DNA of 64,000 nt from Volvox africanus. Its lineage: Eukaryota; Chlorophyta; Chlorophyceae; Chlamydomonadales; Volvocaceae. The DNA lies in NCBI GenBank assembly GCA_030268105.1, contig BSDZ01000089.1:1302001-1366000 (forward strand). Direction: 5' to 3'. This document shows positions 1 through 11,778 of the stretch, piece by piece. Each line of letters starts with the position of its first letter. Position 1 is the stretch's first letter. The notes under the pieces were generated by a model. The model saw only the letters and a program-made list of their open reading frames with translations. It was not told where the DNA came from and ran no database searches. Made by a program: the position numbers and the translations under genes.

Positions 1-114
1 CGAATTTGAAACACAGACGCAGCCACGAGCCCGTCCAAACTGACTGGCACATAAATCTCGGCCCGTACTCTGATAACCTGCTTTTATGTCTTCCATGTCA
101 CCCCATTCCCTTCC

Positions 115-3100
115 CTACCCTTTCTCACCATCCGGCGCAAAGCCTGCGTCCTGCGAAAAAGTTCCCGGCTGCAGGTTGAGCGTCCCATCCGGTTGTGCGA
201 ACCTCACCAGGCACGATCTCCCGTCCGGTGTCTGCACAAGAATGCCGCCCCAAGTACCGAAATCTTCCAATATGCCAAGGACAGCGGGCGTCCCCACGTC
301 CAGGCCACCTGCGCCGCCGTTCCCGAATTGGGCCAAGATAGGAATGTGTGTGGTTTGCGCGGAAGCTTCAGACACGGAGTCGCAACGATGATTCAATGTA
401 GCCGAATCGTAGACAATCAGGGTGTACCATTGTCTTCCGATATTGCAGATGAAACGATATTATTAAGTCTCGCACAGCGAGTAAAACCGTTGCTTAGTCG
501 AAATATGAACAGGAGAGCCCGTACGGTTGCTTGTAATGCAGCTTCTTTCGGAACGATCGCAGGCAAGGCTAACAGTATGTACTGTACTGATTGCTCGTCA
601 ACACACTATCAACAATCCCCGTTTTCGCGCCCCGTGAGTGTGATAAACAAGGGGCGTTCGTGTAAACCTTGGTTACAATCAGATGTGTCTGTATCTATCC
701 TTTACGGCAGCATAGCAAACGTTCGCCGAGTGACGAGCTGTGCAAGAACGTTCGCACTTCGCACGACTTAAGCTCCTCGTTAAAGTACTCAACAGATAAA
801 GCTAAAACTCAAACGTAACATCCCTGTATTTCTTTTACATACTGCGATTTATATGACCAAGTGTATCGTAAAGCATGTGGGATCGATGCCAACAGTGTAT
901 AATTTTAACCGAAAGGCCGATGACAGCACGATTATCGCAAGCAGAAGTTTGTGTTTCGACTCCGCAGTGGCATCCGCCACCCCTTCAGCCAACATGCCGT
1001 TCAAATACGACCGGACTCTGCGCAGCCTAGCCCTTAAGAAGCACTTACCTGGCGTCCCTGGGGTGTAGATGTGCCCAGAAGGAGTGAAGGCCGGTGTGTA
1101 AGCGGTTGGCATGCCCGGAGTAGGCGCGCTGAGGCCGGGAGTGCCCGTGGCAGCGTGTGTTCCAGGTGTGTATCCGCTTGCGTCGAAGGAAGCCCCTCCA
1201 GGCGTCGGTGCCGCGTCCACGCCAGGCGTGGGGGCGGCTAGATATGGTGTTCGAGCAAGGCCTGGGGTAGGCGCCAGGTTTGGTGTGCCTGCATGTGACA
1301 ACGGAGCCCGACGGCACCACGACGGTTATATTCAGAAAGTTAGAAACCCAAAAGGTGACGGCAAACCTAGTCGGCGGAACTTGGCTACACATAGTATGCA
1401 CGTTGTGTCTCAAAAAATTGAAGATTAGACTGGTCAACAGAATCCTCACCAGCCCGGTTCGAATATTGTGCCAGCGTTGCATAGAGGCGGGCGGAAACAG
1501 CCGGCGCCGCCGCATCATCACCAGACTGATTCCCACGCGCGGGCCAGAACTCACCTGCAACGCCATGGTGATGCTGGTGCGGACCTGCTGGTGTGGGTGC
1601 GTGCATGGCTTCCTGCGGTGTGAAGCCCTGCGGCGTAAGCGCAGGCGTCATGGCCTGTTGCTGCGGCGTGGGCGCAGTGCCGCCATAGCCAGGTGTCGGG
1701 GCCGTCATGGGCTGATGCCTCGAGCCCCCGTCGCCCCAGTATCCATCATTCTCGCCACTCGTGTGGTGAGCGGGGGTGTACGGCGCATGCGCAGGCGTAT
1801 AAGGCGCATGCGCAGGCGTCATTGACGGATGAGATGGCGTCATTGAGTAGTGGGCTGGGGTCTGCATGCCCGGGTGGGCTGGCGTCTGCGGGGGTTGCCT
1901 GCAGGAATGACATGAGGCGAGGCCGCGGAGGCAAGAAAATAAATATACATTAGCGGATTGTATGGTGTCGTGGTTGATGTGTGTTGAGGTTAGGTTCTGG
2001 TCTGCCTACTGTTAGGAGTTCAGCGGTGCCACGTCGGCCACAAGGGAAATGATAACATCTAAATATGTCACTAATGGAGCATTTCAAAAGCCGTCGGACC
2101 TCCAAGCCTCACTCAACTTGCCTGTGACAATGCAGGAGTCCAAACGGCAGCAGTTGAACGTTATGCTGACCCGTCGCTATCGCGCATCATCATTGACTGC
2201 ATGGACTCTTTCCCCGCGCACACCCAGCATCACTCACCCATCGGATCCCCATCTGCCATCAGCGGTGCCTCGCGCTGCCGAAGGCCCGTACCCTGGGCCT
2301 GTGCGGTATCCCGATGCCGCCGCTGCTGCCGCAGTGCCCGACCTTGGGGCGTCCCCCAGCGTCACGTACTCCATGGGAACTGTCACGGGTCGCCCCGCCA
2401 CGGCATCCAGCTCAAGCTGAACGTGTGTCTCGGTCTGCTGTTTAACGCGACCGCGGTAGCCGTTGTAAGGGCCTTTGACGACTCGCACCTGGCGAAATGC
2501 GGGACAGAAGTGTCCCGGGAAGGGCCAGGAGGTTACCCAAGTGTGGCTAGGAGCAGCAGCAACCTACCGTGATGCTAGTAACGGAATTCTACAAAAAAAT
2601 GATGGGCAGTAACATCCTCTGGTGGATGAGCGCCAATGGGCGCACGTGATCGCTGCGCTATGCCATTGCAGACCTGACTGCGCCTGCTGCTGCAGTATCG
2701 TAGGCTGCTATTCTTTTCAACTTAGCCATCCTGCACGCTCTACTTACCACTTTGCCCACATACTGGGAGTGGGCCTGCGCCTGATACGACCGCCCACTGT
2801 ACGAGCCGCTGCTTCCACCTCCCCCACCCTGCTGACTGCCGCCATAGCCGCCGCGACTGCCACCATATGAACCCCCGCGCTGCGGCATCGACATCTGAAA
2901 CTTCCCATTTGTACCGATACCGCCACCCGTGAAGCCGACGCCACTGCTCGACGGATCATCAGGTCGCGGAGACGCTGGCGTGTATCGATTGAAGCCGCCG
3001 CTGCCGAAGGTGGTGCCCCCGGGCGATGGCCCAACGCTGCCGGGTGTACTGCGGATGCTACCGGGTGTGCCGCCGAGGATGGCACTGGCGCGCGCTGAGT

Positions 3101-6100
3101 TAAGTGAGCCGCCCACAACGCCTCCTCCGGCTGCGCCACGCATGCGGGTGGCAAAGGAGCGCACTGCCACGTAGCCGCTGTTCTCCGCGACGTCTTTGCA
3201 ATGCAAGAACAGTGTGCCGCGCCAGATGTAGACCACGCTGCCTCCGCGCCCCTTCATGCGACCCGACTGAATGACTACGAAGTCCTTTTCGCGGATCTGG
3301 AATGGGCCGCGCGATTTCCATACGCGGAAACGAACCGTGAGCAACCGTGAGGACTGATAACTATTGCTAAATGAAGGACGAGGAGACGCTATCGGGGGTA
3401 ACGAACCCTAGCCGGAGTGAGGATGAAGAGCAAGGAGGGTTATGGAGCGTTGCAAAAAGCGACCATACGGGTAGCAAAACCTTAGTGCCCGGATGTCATG
3501 GCTACCGTCTCTAAACTAGAAGAAACTCATCCATCAGTTAATGCACATAGCCAACCAGCCCTTGTGTGACCATTTGGGCATGAGGTCAAGATGGGAAGCT
3601 GAAGAGGTTGACCAGCTTACCACCAGCCGTGCAGAGCCCCCCCGTTTACTCGTTAGACCCAAGTTTTCGTCTACTCCGAAGTTCGAGGCAAGATGTGGAC
3701 GCGCTTATCCCTTATCGGGCCCACCTGGTTACCCGATTGGTCCTGGGTCACCGGCTTCTGCTTGTATGTGATCTTGCGCTGGATATCCGTCAGCCGGTAC
3801 AGCCGCACGTCAGGCTGGTCGGGGGTGCCGTTGCAAGTCAGGACCTGTGTAACAACGGCAAAATTTCTAGTTCGTACAGATACGGCAAGCAGTATGACAT
3901 ATGACATATATCGGTGCACGTGCTCAACATACAAATTTCAATAGGACAAAAGGGGGAAAGGAGTTTAGTCAATTGCGATGATGTACGGCATTTCGACGAG
4001 ACAGGCCTTTGCATACAACAACAATAAACCTATACGTTCATGGAATGGCTATGGTTGAACGCAGTGCCGATGCATACGTATATTGCCGTCCTGCCCTGCC
4101 CCAATCCTTCAGCCTGCTCGCTGATGTCCGTGTGGCACATCACGAAATCTTTCCCTGCTACATTCTCTCCCTCATTGCTGCAAGGCCCGCTTACCCGAGC
4201 TGCGTCCTTTTCAATCCTGACTAGCACTCCAGCCGTGGATTGGTTTATTTGCACTAGGTCGTGCAACTGATACTCTCCCAGCATCTCAATACCCGAGGCC
4301 ACCACCTCACTTTCCGTCAGATCTCTAAAAGAATAGCGGTGTCACGATAGGCAGAAAGAGAAATCGTTGAATAGCACATACATGGAAAAGATAACTAGGC
4401 AATGTAACTAGGGACCCGGTTCTATGCTTGATTAGGAGCCAGGCGGCTGCTATCATAGGCATTGAATAGGCAAGATGACTATTTGGGGCCAATAGTAGGA
4501 GGCCGGGCCTCGGGATTGCCTAGGGACCGCACAGCACTTTTAAGGGCCGCCAGGAGAGAAGAATTCCGGTGTCTGTGAGTCCCGTTGTGTTAGATACCAT
4601 ACCAGAGGACCAGCGCATTGGGGCCATGCAACCGCCATCCACACATCTTATCTACTAGTGCAAAGGCACGTTGCAGCGATAACAGCGAGTCAGCAGGCAG
4701 CGCGAGTAATTGGGAGGCCTTGTAACCCTGAGGTCCCAAGGCTCACGCTGGGTTGCGTTTTAGATCCAGTTGCGCGAAGGAGCAGCCCATGATATATAAT
4801 ACGGCCATTCCGCCACAGCCACGACGCTTCGCAGCTTTTGTATGTCTCCGGGCGTTGGCTTATCGATCCAGCCATTTATACACCCTGCTGGAATACATGC
4901 TGACCCAGCCCATGATAGCTGCTTTCCGGACTGTCGGCCCCGAGGGCCACGACATCAACCTTTCACCAACCGCCCCACCTTGCAAACACCTTGATCTCCT
5001 CCCGGCTGGTGTCCGAGATGACGTAGCACAGCGCCTCTTCCACGCGCACCACCATGCCCGTGTCGCCCCCGTACTGTCCCGCCAGAACGCGCACGCGCTG
5101 GCCCACTGAGAAAACCTTAGTTAACTCGTCAGGTTCGAACTCTACCTCCTCTGAAAAGCCCTTGATCTCCGGGATGGCCGTCACCTTGGTGCCGTCAGCC
5201 GTAAGGCCGGTCACGTGGGCCAGCAAGTTCTCAAGGTCACCCTTAATGATGCGTACCTGCGTGGAAGAGGGCACCAAACCGGGGGAGGGGGAGACAAACA
5301 GCGTGAGATATTCCGGGTGGGGTGGCTAAACAGGGTATAATATTAGAGGTTTCCTCAATTCTCCCATCTTCGCACCTTAATTAGACATTTAACGAATTTC
5401 TCTACGTGCCCCCCGCATCCCCAGGAAAATGTTGCCATCCGAGCTTGAGGCTTGCCCATCTTCCGCAGTGTATGTTCCCGGCTTCCCACGGAACCGACCG
5501 CTTCCGACCCCGGCTTCCTTCCATAAAGTCCCCTTCCCCGCCGTGTCATCCCTCGCCTTGTCGCCCTTCATGAAGGTGCCCTTGTTGGCGGAAGTGCCGT
5601 CGGTGGGTAGCGTTGCCATGAGAGACGACAGGTCCGTGGCAGGTGCATCATCATCACCCGTAGTAGCACCGGCATTGAATCGTGCCACCTCCTCCAGCCC
5701 GGGTAGCGTGTCCAGCACAATAAGCGTCTGGCAAAGAGGATTTCAAAGAAACAGAGGGCCGGTGCCAGGGTCCACGGTCATGGAGCAGAGTGATGCGTCA
5801 GTGCACAGCCTCTACATCAAAACGAGGACGAAGGCGACGGCCTCGTGATCCAGAAGATGTGATGTACGAAGTATAGAAGCAAGAAGCAATATGCAACTTT
5901 TGCGAGATACTGCCTTCCCAAAGAGAGGGCTTCAACAAACGATTCCTGGAGTTCACGACATGAACCATCTCGCTGCGCCAATGAAAACGTGTCCGCACCA
6001 TCACTAATGGTCCTCAACACGCTCGTCAACTTTCCGCACCTTAATCCCTACTCGACGCAGCATGTAGCCGCCCACGAAAGTGTGGGAGAGGACTTGGTAG

Positions 6101-9100
6101 GAGGGCATCCCGTCCTGCGCAGGAAGCCGCTGGACCAGCAGCCCTGACAAGGTGGGAGCGGAAAAGGGCAAGGCACAGGCTGGGACTCAGGCGCAATGCC
6201 GGCGTGCGTCCTTGTCGAACAACTATGCGCACCAAGGGGAGTGCAGCATTATTTTATTAAGCATGCCTTATCCCCCATTCACCCCAATGGTCGAAGGCGT
6301 GGCATTATGGGATCGTCTTTCATGACTTCGATATTGACTCCACCTGCTGAACGAAATCCGCAATCTACCATCCAAGAATCAATCCACTCACCAGCTACGC
6401 GTGCTTCCTCTGGATTGAACACCTTTGGCATCGGTCGCACGGTGGGTGCCCTGCCGAAGGGGTTCTTTTTGCGCTGCTCCTCAGTCTGCGAGGAAGCGAA
6501 ACACATACCTCCATTGGCAGTCGTCAGGCACAGTACCACATTCAGGTGTCTGAAAAGCGTCCAAACACAGCTGAGAAAAGGCCATCAAAAGGCTCATGCG
6601 GAAGTCACATCTGAGCTCCAGAATTTCTCAGCAGCCTTAAACACAGCTGCCTGCAAGCCATATTGCGCACCCGCTTGCTTGCGCCGAGCCGTGGATCTCA
6701 GAAGATATTGATACGCCTTCCTCTGCTTCAAGTCATCTTTACAACAATATTCGCACTGCTCTTTCAGTCGTACCGCATGCTCCATATCAATCAATTCCCA
6801 GTGGACATGCTTCCAGCTCACCCTGTTTGCCATAGCTGCAAAGTCCAGGCGGTGCAGCAGCTTGATCGTCGCCCTCCCTGCCACTGGGTCCACGTCCACC
6901 ACCCGCGCCAGGTCATCCTTGTAGAGACCGTTACGTATCCGAACCCACGTGTCGCGTGCTGTAGGAGTTACGGCACAGGAAAGTGTACGCCAATACGGCC
7001 CGGTTTAACCTAGCAAAGAATGTGCTCTGGGGGCCTCACGACAACTCCGTCGCGCCGCTCCCTTAAGGTGCACATACTTGAATATCAATTCCGCCGGAGG
7101 ACGCGTGTCCAACATAGTACCGTGTTGCTAATGCGGCAGCTGCCCATTCACAGATGTACCTCCACGGGATCCATTCGCAAGATACTTCACTCCACTCGCC
7201 CTGGTTCTTTAGACTATGCATGATCCCAGTGGCATCGGCACTTTGGCTCGACTTAGGATAACGGTCATCCCCTCGCTCGGCATACATCGCTCGGCATACA
7301 ACGCTGAATCTTAGATGTATCGTTCCAGGTACGCATATATGGGATCATCCGATGCGCAATAGTTTAGGAGCTCCATCTATGGTAGAGACGGTAGCCATTA
7401 CCCTCGCCTTCTCAAGCCCATCTCGCGTCGTCCCCAGCCCTGCATTATAGAGAACCCACTGCGCACTCACCCATATCGTCTTTTGCCCTCTTATTGACTG
7501 TCACCGCGTCCACCATCTCATTCAGCGGTACCAGCTTGGCGCCCTTGCCAATGTACACGGTTCGCAGGCCGCGAATAGCATCCATCACATGGGACTCCTT
7601 CGCGGCCTCTACGTAAATGAAACCCTGCGGAGCGAGGCGGGGTGAGCCATAGAAGATGCAGAAATGGGAAAACAAAAAGGACAATTTTTACTGCTTACTT
7701 CCTGGCTATAACCCCACGCGGCAAATGGGACCATAGCCTTCCCAAAGACGAGAGTCAGTTACATCAGCAGCAGACCTACAGATATTGACCCGGATCAGTA
7801 CGTTCGATTAACGCAAATTGCCGTGGAAAAGGAGTACGGGTAGGGGCTCCGCGCCCGCGGGCATAGCGGAAAAGACTCCAGGGCATATGCCACGTGCAGC
7901 GTTTAAGAGAACTCTCACTAGTTGCCAGTCTGCAGTCTTCGGTAAACGCCCGGATTTCAGATTCCATTCGTCTATTTTCGCATCTATCCCATTGTAAGAG
8001 CCATCTAATCTCAGGCTGAACCCTGCGCATGCACCTCAATGCCCAGAGCAGCTAGAGAAGTGGATAGCTGCGCGCATATCTTGCAAGTTTGCACTGCAAC
8101 ATCCCACGTAGCGCGATGAGCAGTTGAGCAGTTGCCTTCCAACTGGAAGTTATCCTGAAACGCAGGTGGGGCTCTACACCACTCTGCACCAGGGCCCAAT
8201 CTTAGCCCACCCTAATCTGTGCAACTGCTCATGGGATCTCAAAACATTGGAAGCCTTTGAACCTGCGTATCTGCGCCAGCCAAGCACTAACCGGCAGATG
8301 GTCCAGAGCCACCGCTGAAAGGATTCGTAGAGGCGTGTCCCTCTCCGCTAGTGTATAGGACTTTTGCAGCAGCTGCACAACTGCCTCCCGCTCGTGGCCA
8401 ACTTTGCAAGTCACCAGCCACAGTTTGGGGTCATTGGGTGTGGGCAGCAAGCCCTGCTGGCCCACCACACCAGTGTCCGCCGTGTCAGGAATGTCCTCTC
8501 CCTGCACGAGAAGGGGTGGGAAGGAAGTAGCAGGAAAAGCAGCAGTGGAAAGTGGCAACATGCGACAGCGAAATCCCAGTGCTGCTTCGCAAGGATGTAA
8601 TATCACGTTTACCAGGTATGCTCGAGTGGGTGCACGACAAATTGAGGAATCTGTGTGGAGCATGCGCTTTTGTTAGCCTGGGAAGCATATTCAAGGGATC
8701 TTTCAAGGGGGTGGACGTGAGTGCTTAAGCTCCATATGGACATGTATGGCATGCGATACGAAAGGTACCGTCTTTATCCGTTTGCGCTCTCCGTTCGGAC
8801 TTGGATAAGTAAAACTATGTTTAGACGTACGTCCTCACCCCACGTAATCACAGGACCGCATCTCAGGCAATAAGGATCGAAGATAAACCTATCCCCTTGT
8901 ATCCTTACATCCGTGTTGCTTTAAACACTTTAAACCACTATCACTACATAGCCCGATGACCGGACCTCCTACAATACTCATTCTCCTATTTGCTCTGCGC
9001 TTGCCGAACTGGGAAATAGGCGAAGGCAGGGGGAGTTTCCATTGAGCACCGAGGCACACAGGACCCAAGAAAACAAGGGGGCGATCGGTGACAATACGTT

Positions 9101-10482
9101 CCAACATAACACATGCCCCAGATCCCCGTGGGTCTACAGCTCAGCTGCCATCGATAGCACCTTGATGCTATATCGTTCACCCACAGGTAAGAAATCAGTT
9201 TTAAGATAGGTGTTGGCGCTGTACGTTATCCGAAGGACAATAGCTAACGATGCTATCGACAAAAACGCCGGGCCATCCTCCCACATCAAGATGATCATTG
9301 TGTCCCTCTGCCCCCGTATTGTCTTGAGGCCGGTGTTAGACAAGGCAAGATGGATAGCATGATAAACCCAAAGATACCCTAAGGGCCCTTTGCAAATAGT
9401 CATCGACCCCCTCGGTCGCAAGTACAGGCTGTAATTTGCGGTGCTCCACCGTGCCGCCGACCAACTAACATACACCCAATCCACGCCAACCTGTGTACTC
9501 ACCGCATAATCCCTGTAGCGCTCCTCGATACGCCGGAGAATGTCCTCCTCCCGAGCATTGTCCTCCTCGCGCGTGATGCGCCGGTAGTTCAACGGAGCTG
9601 CCGCTGCATCTGGAATCTCCACGTCGCGGTCATCAATCAGGTCCTCAGCATCCTCCTGTGGATGATTAACTCACAAGAATAACTCGTCCGCCAAGCCCCA
9701 AAAGCGACTTGAACCAGAACAAAAGAAGCCACAGGTCTAGGATGAAACGTTGGCGGTCTAGGATTCAGACACTCCAAAGGCGACCAAAGAGCTGGATGAC
9801 GTGGATCCGGAGTGCTATGGGTTATGCACCATGCAACAAAGGCGCCACGGCATGTCCAAGAGGGGTGAACGGGCAAGGGGGACAACTGAGTCCAGTGCCC
9901 CAAAGCCCCAACCCAGTGTAACTCAAATTACCGTCCGATGTAACTTATATTTTATGTTGCCGCGTAAACATGACGTCAGGTGTGCCAGTCCTGCCCTCAG
10001 TAGGTCCCCAGGGACCGATCTTCAAGGCGACTCGACTTGGCCGAAACTCCCGTGTGGCAGCATGTCCCCCCAAATTAAGATCCTTCTAAGATCGCAATAT
10101 CTTACTCACTTCCACCTCCTCTTCCTCATCTTCATCGTCCACATCGGCGATATCATCAATAAACACTGATCGCCCTTTCCTCTTTTGCTTATCGTCTTCA
10201 TCATCATCCTGCATAGGGGTGAAAGCTCATAGCTTGGCTGAAGGAGCGTTAAATCGCCCGTCGATTCAATAATCCGAAGCTGCGTCCCACCTCATCGTCC
10301 TCCTCGGCAGCCTCGTCAATAAAAGATGACCCTCGCCGCCTTTTCTTCTTGCTTGGTCCTTCGCCGTCGCTGCCCCCTTCACTGTCCTCTAGCCCAGCAG
10401 CTACATCGTCGTCCTCGAGGTCATCCTCTACCTCAATACCGCCATCATCATCGTCATCATCATAAGTGCGTTTTTTACCCAT
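115..10482 (-). CDS. SPT5: Transcription elongation factor SPT5 (NusG/KOW family), 17 exons
   Basis: Forms DSIF with SPT4 and binds elongating RNA polymerase II in the nucleus. Exons (minus order): 10482-10291, 10208-10110, 9655-9503, 8501-8292, 7624-7471, 6958-6822, 6485-6392, 6143-6040, 5727-about 5500 (end uncertain), about 5325-4979, 4324-4195, 3844-3725, 3296-2748, 2488-2238, 1898-1555, 1288-1049, 308-115. Domains in order: an Asp/Glu-rich N-terminus with a KKKRRR basic patch; the NGN domain (exons 4-5, DPKLWLVTCKVG and GFIYVEAAKE); KOW1 (WVRIRNGLYKDD); KOW2-3 (exon 10, VRIIKGDLENL and GQYGGDTG); a KOW-linker (DLVQINQSTAGV); KOW (GRMKGRGG), then a Gly-rich/TPG stretch; KOW (VVKGPYNGYRGRVK); and a long TP-rich C-terminal repeat region. 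Splice phases agree everywhere except the exon 9/10 junction, which I could not settle. Length is about 1,150-1,200 aa, somewhat longer than I expect for plant SPT5. The last exon is assigned mainly by phase and position. Confidence 0.93.
1049..1898 (-). repeat. SPT5 C-terminal repeat region (TP-rich coding repeats)
   Basis: Exons 15 and 16 of SPT5 encode two kinds of short repeats. Exon 15 gives units of the form TPAHAPY or TPSHPSM, including a near-perfect 21-base tandem duplication around 1781-1822 on the plus strand. Exon 16 gives APTPG/GTPG/YTPG units. In other eukaryotes the SPT5 C-terminal repeats carry Thr/Ser-Pro sites phosphorylated by CDK9/Bur1-type kinases. That this holds here is an inference from the dense TP dipeptides. 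Confidence 0.8.
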
Positions 10483-11778
10483 ACTATGATGTCAACAGTC
10501 TCGCAGTAAAAATGAAGGCTTCTTAGCCGCTGGGGATATTACGCGAACAATGCGTCCACAGAACTAAAACCAGAGTTACTTAAGATTAGAGATGACTATC
10601 CTCCCAATAGGTTCAGGAAATTACAGTAATGGGAATACTGTACGGTAACAGTCGTACGTCAACCGCTCGGTAATAGCTGCTACTTGCTGGGTTACTGAGG
10701 TGGATTGGGTTGCACCTATTTGCCATTGTGACATATAACTTGGGTTTTGTTACACCGTGTAATAATAAGTCCTATTGAGGTGAAAGAGGCAGTTTATATT
10801 TAGCACCTCTCGGTTTCCTCCTGGGGTTGGATGGGGAGTCCATCTGACCGGCACTATTGAGAGCTCATCCACCTTGTAAACATCGCTATGGATAACTAGC
10901 GCAATCTGACCCAGGGGTCTCCCTCAAGGCGCTGAACGTGATTTGGCGGTTGAGAGGGACCAAAAGCAGGTGACATTGAATAAGTTTTTAATGTTTCGAG
11001 ATACCATAAAGTGACCCCTCCTTTATACTTTGCATACCTTGTCACTTATTATTAGAGATTTAACAAGGCTCTCTTAAGCTTAAGAAGTCGCTGCCTAAGC
11101 CGCTCATGAAGACATCACTACCCAAAACTGCGTATTGTCATACAAAGACTTGTAATCATTCAGACACCATTTTACATGGTCATGGCCTTGCAAAGGTGAG
11201 ATGCTTCCTCTGACGATTCCTAAACAAAACATGCATACCTTGTACAGAAATGCAAGACGGAATCACATGTCACATCCAGCGTCATGACTCAGCAGCGAAA
11301 CTCCCCTTCCTCTCGTGTTCTCTCCAACGTTACTTTCGCCCCTCCCACTTCACTCGAACAAAATTGCAAACAATATATCATCAAAAATTCTGTCGAAGGG
11401 TAAGCTAGGGAGCCAACGCCGACAGTGGCTGGCAGTCTCGTGCGCAAACAGACCCCCCAAAAGCCCTCCTCGCTGACCAAAACCTAATCATGACATGCAG
11501 GCTCAGCAAACACAGCACACTTCAATCTCACACGCGGCAGTCAGGTTTCCCCATCCGAACCAGCCCTGCAGATGTTGCAACCCGGTTTCCTCTCGGGCAT
11601 TTCTCCATACGGCGTAAAACCGTCTCAAGATGCATTCAACATTTGCATGGCGTACTCCAGTAACCTGGGCACCTTGAGCTCAATACACTGAAAACTTACG
11701 CCAACGGTGTTTCAGAAGCTGCTATGTAGCGGGCTTTGTACTGCAGTAGTCAGCTCGGTTTCCCCTCAAGTAGAGCTT
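10483..11778. other. Intergenic: SPT5 upstream region and MET1/TEF30 3' region
   Basis: This gap separates the SPT5 start from the MET1 stop, both on the minus strand, so it should hold the SPT5 promoter and the MET1 3' UTR. I see no convincing coding exon. A TTACA (minus-strand TGTAA) lies at 11172-11176, about 600 bases after the MET1 stop. Confidence 0.6.
11172..11176 (-). terminator. Possible TGTAA poly(A) signal of MET1/TEF30
   Basis: TGTAA on the minus strand, about 600 bases past the MET1 stop. TGTAA is the usual poly(A) signal of chlamydomonadalean algae, where long 3' UTRs are common. A five-base motif also occurs by chance, so support is weak. Confidence 0.3.

Noticed and set aside
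5100..5170. GGTTCGAACTC resembling a tRNA T-loop
   Set aside because: It falls inside an SPT5 exon encoding a KOW domain, and no acceptor stem or anticodon arm pairs around it.
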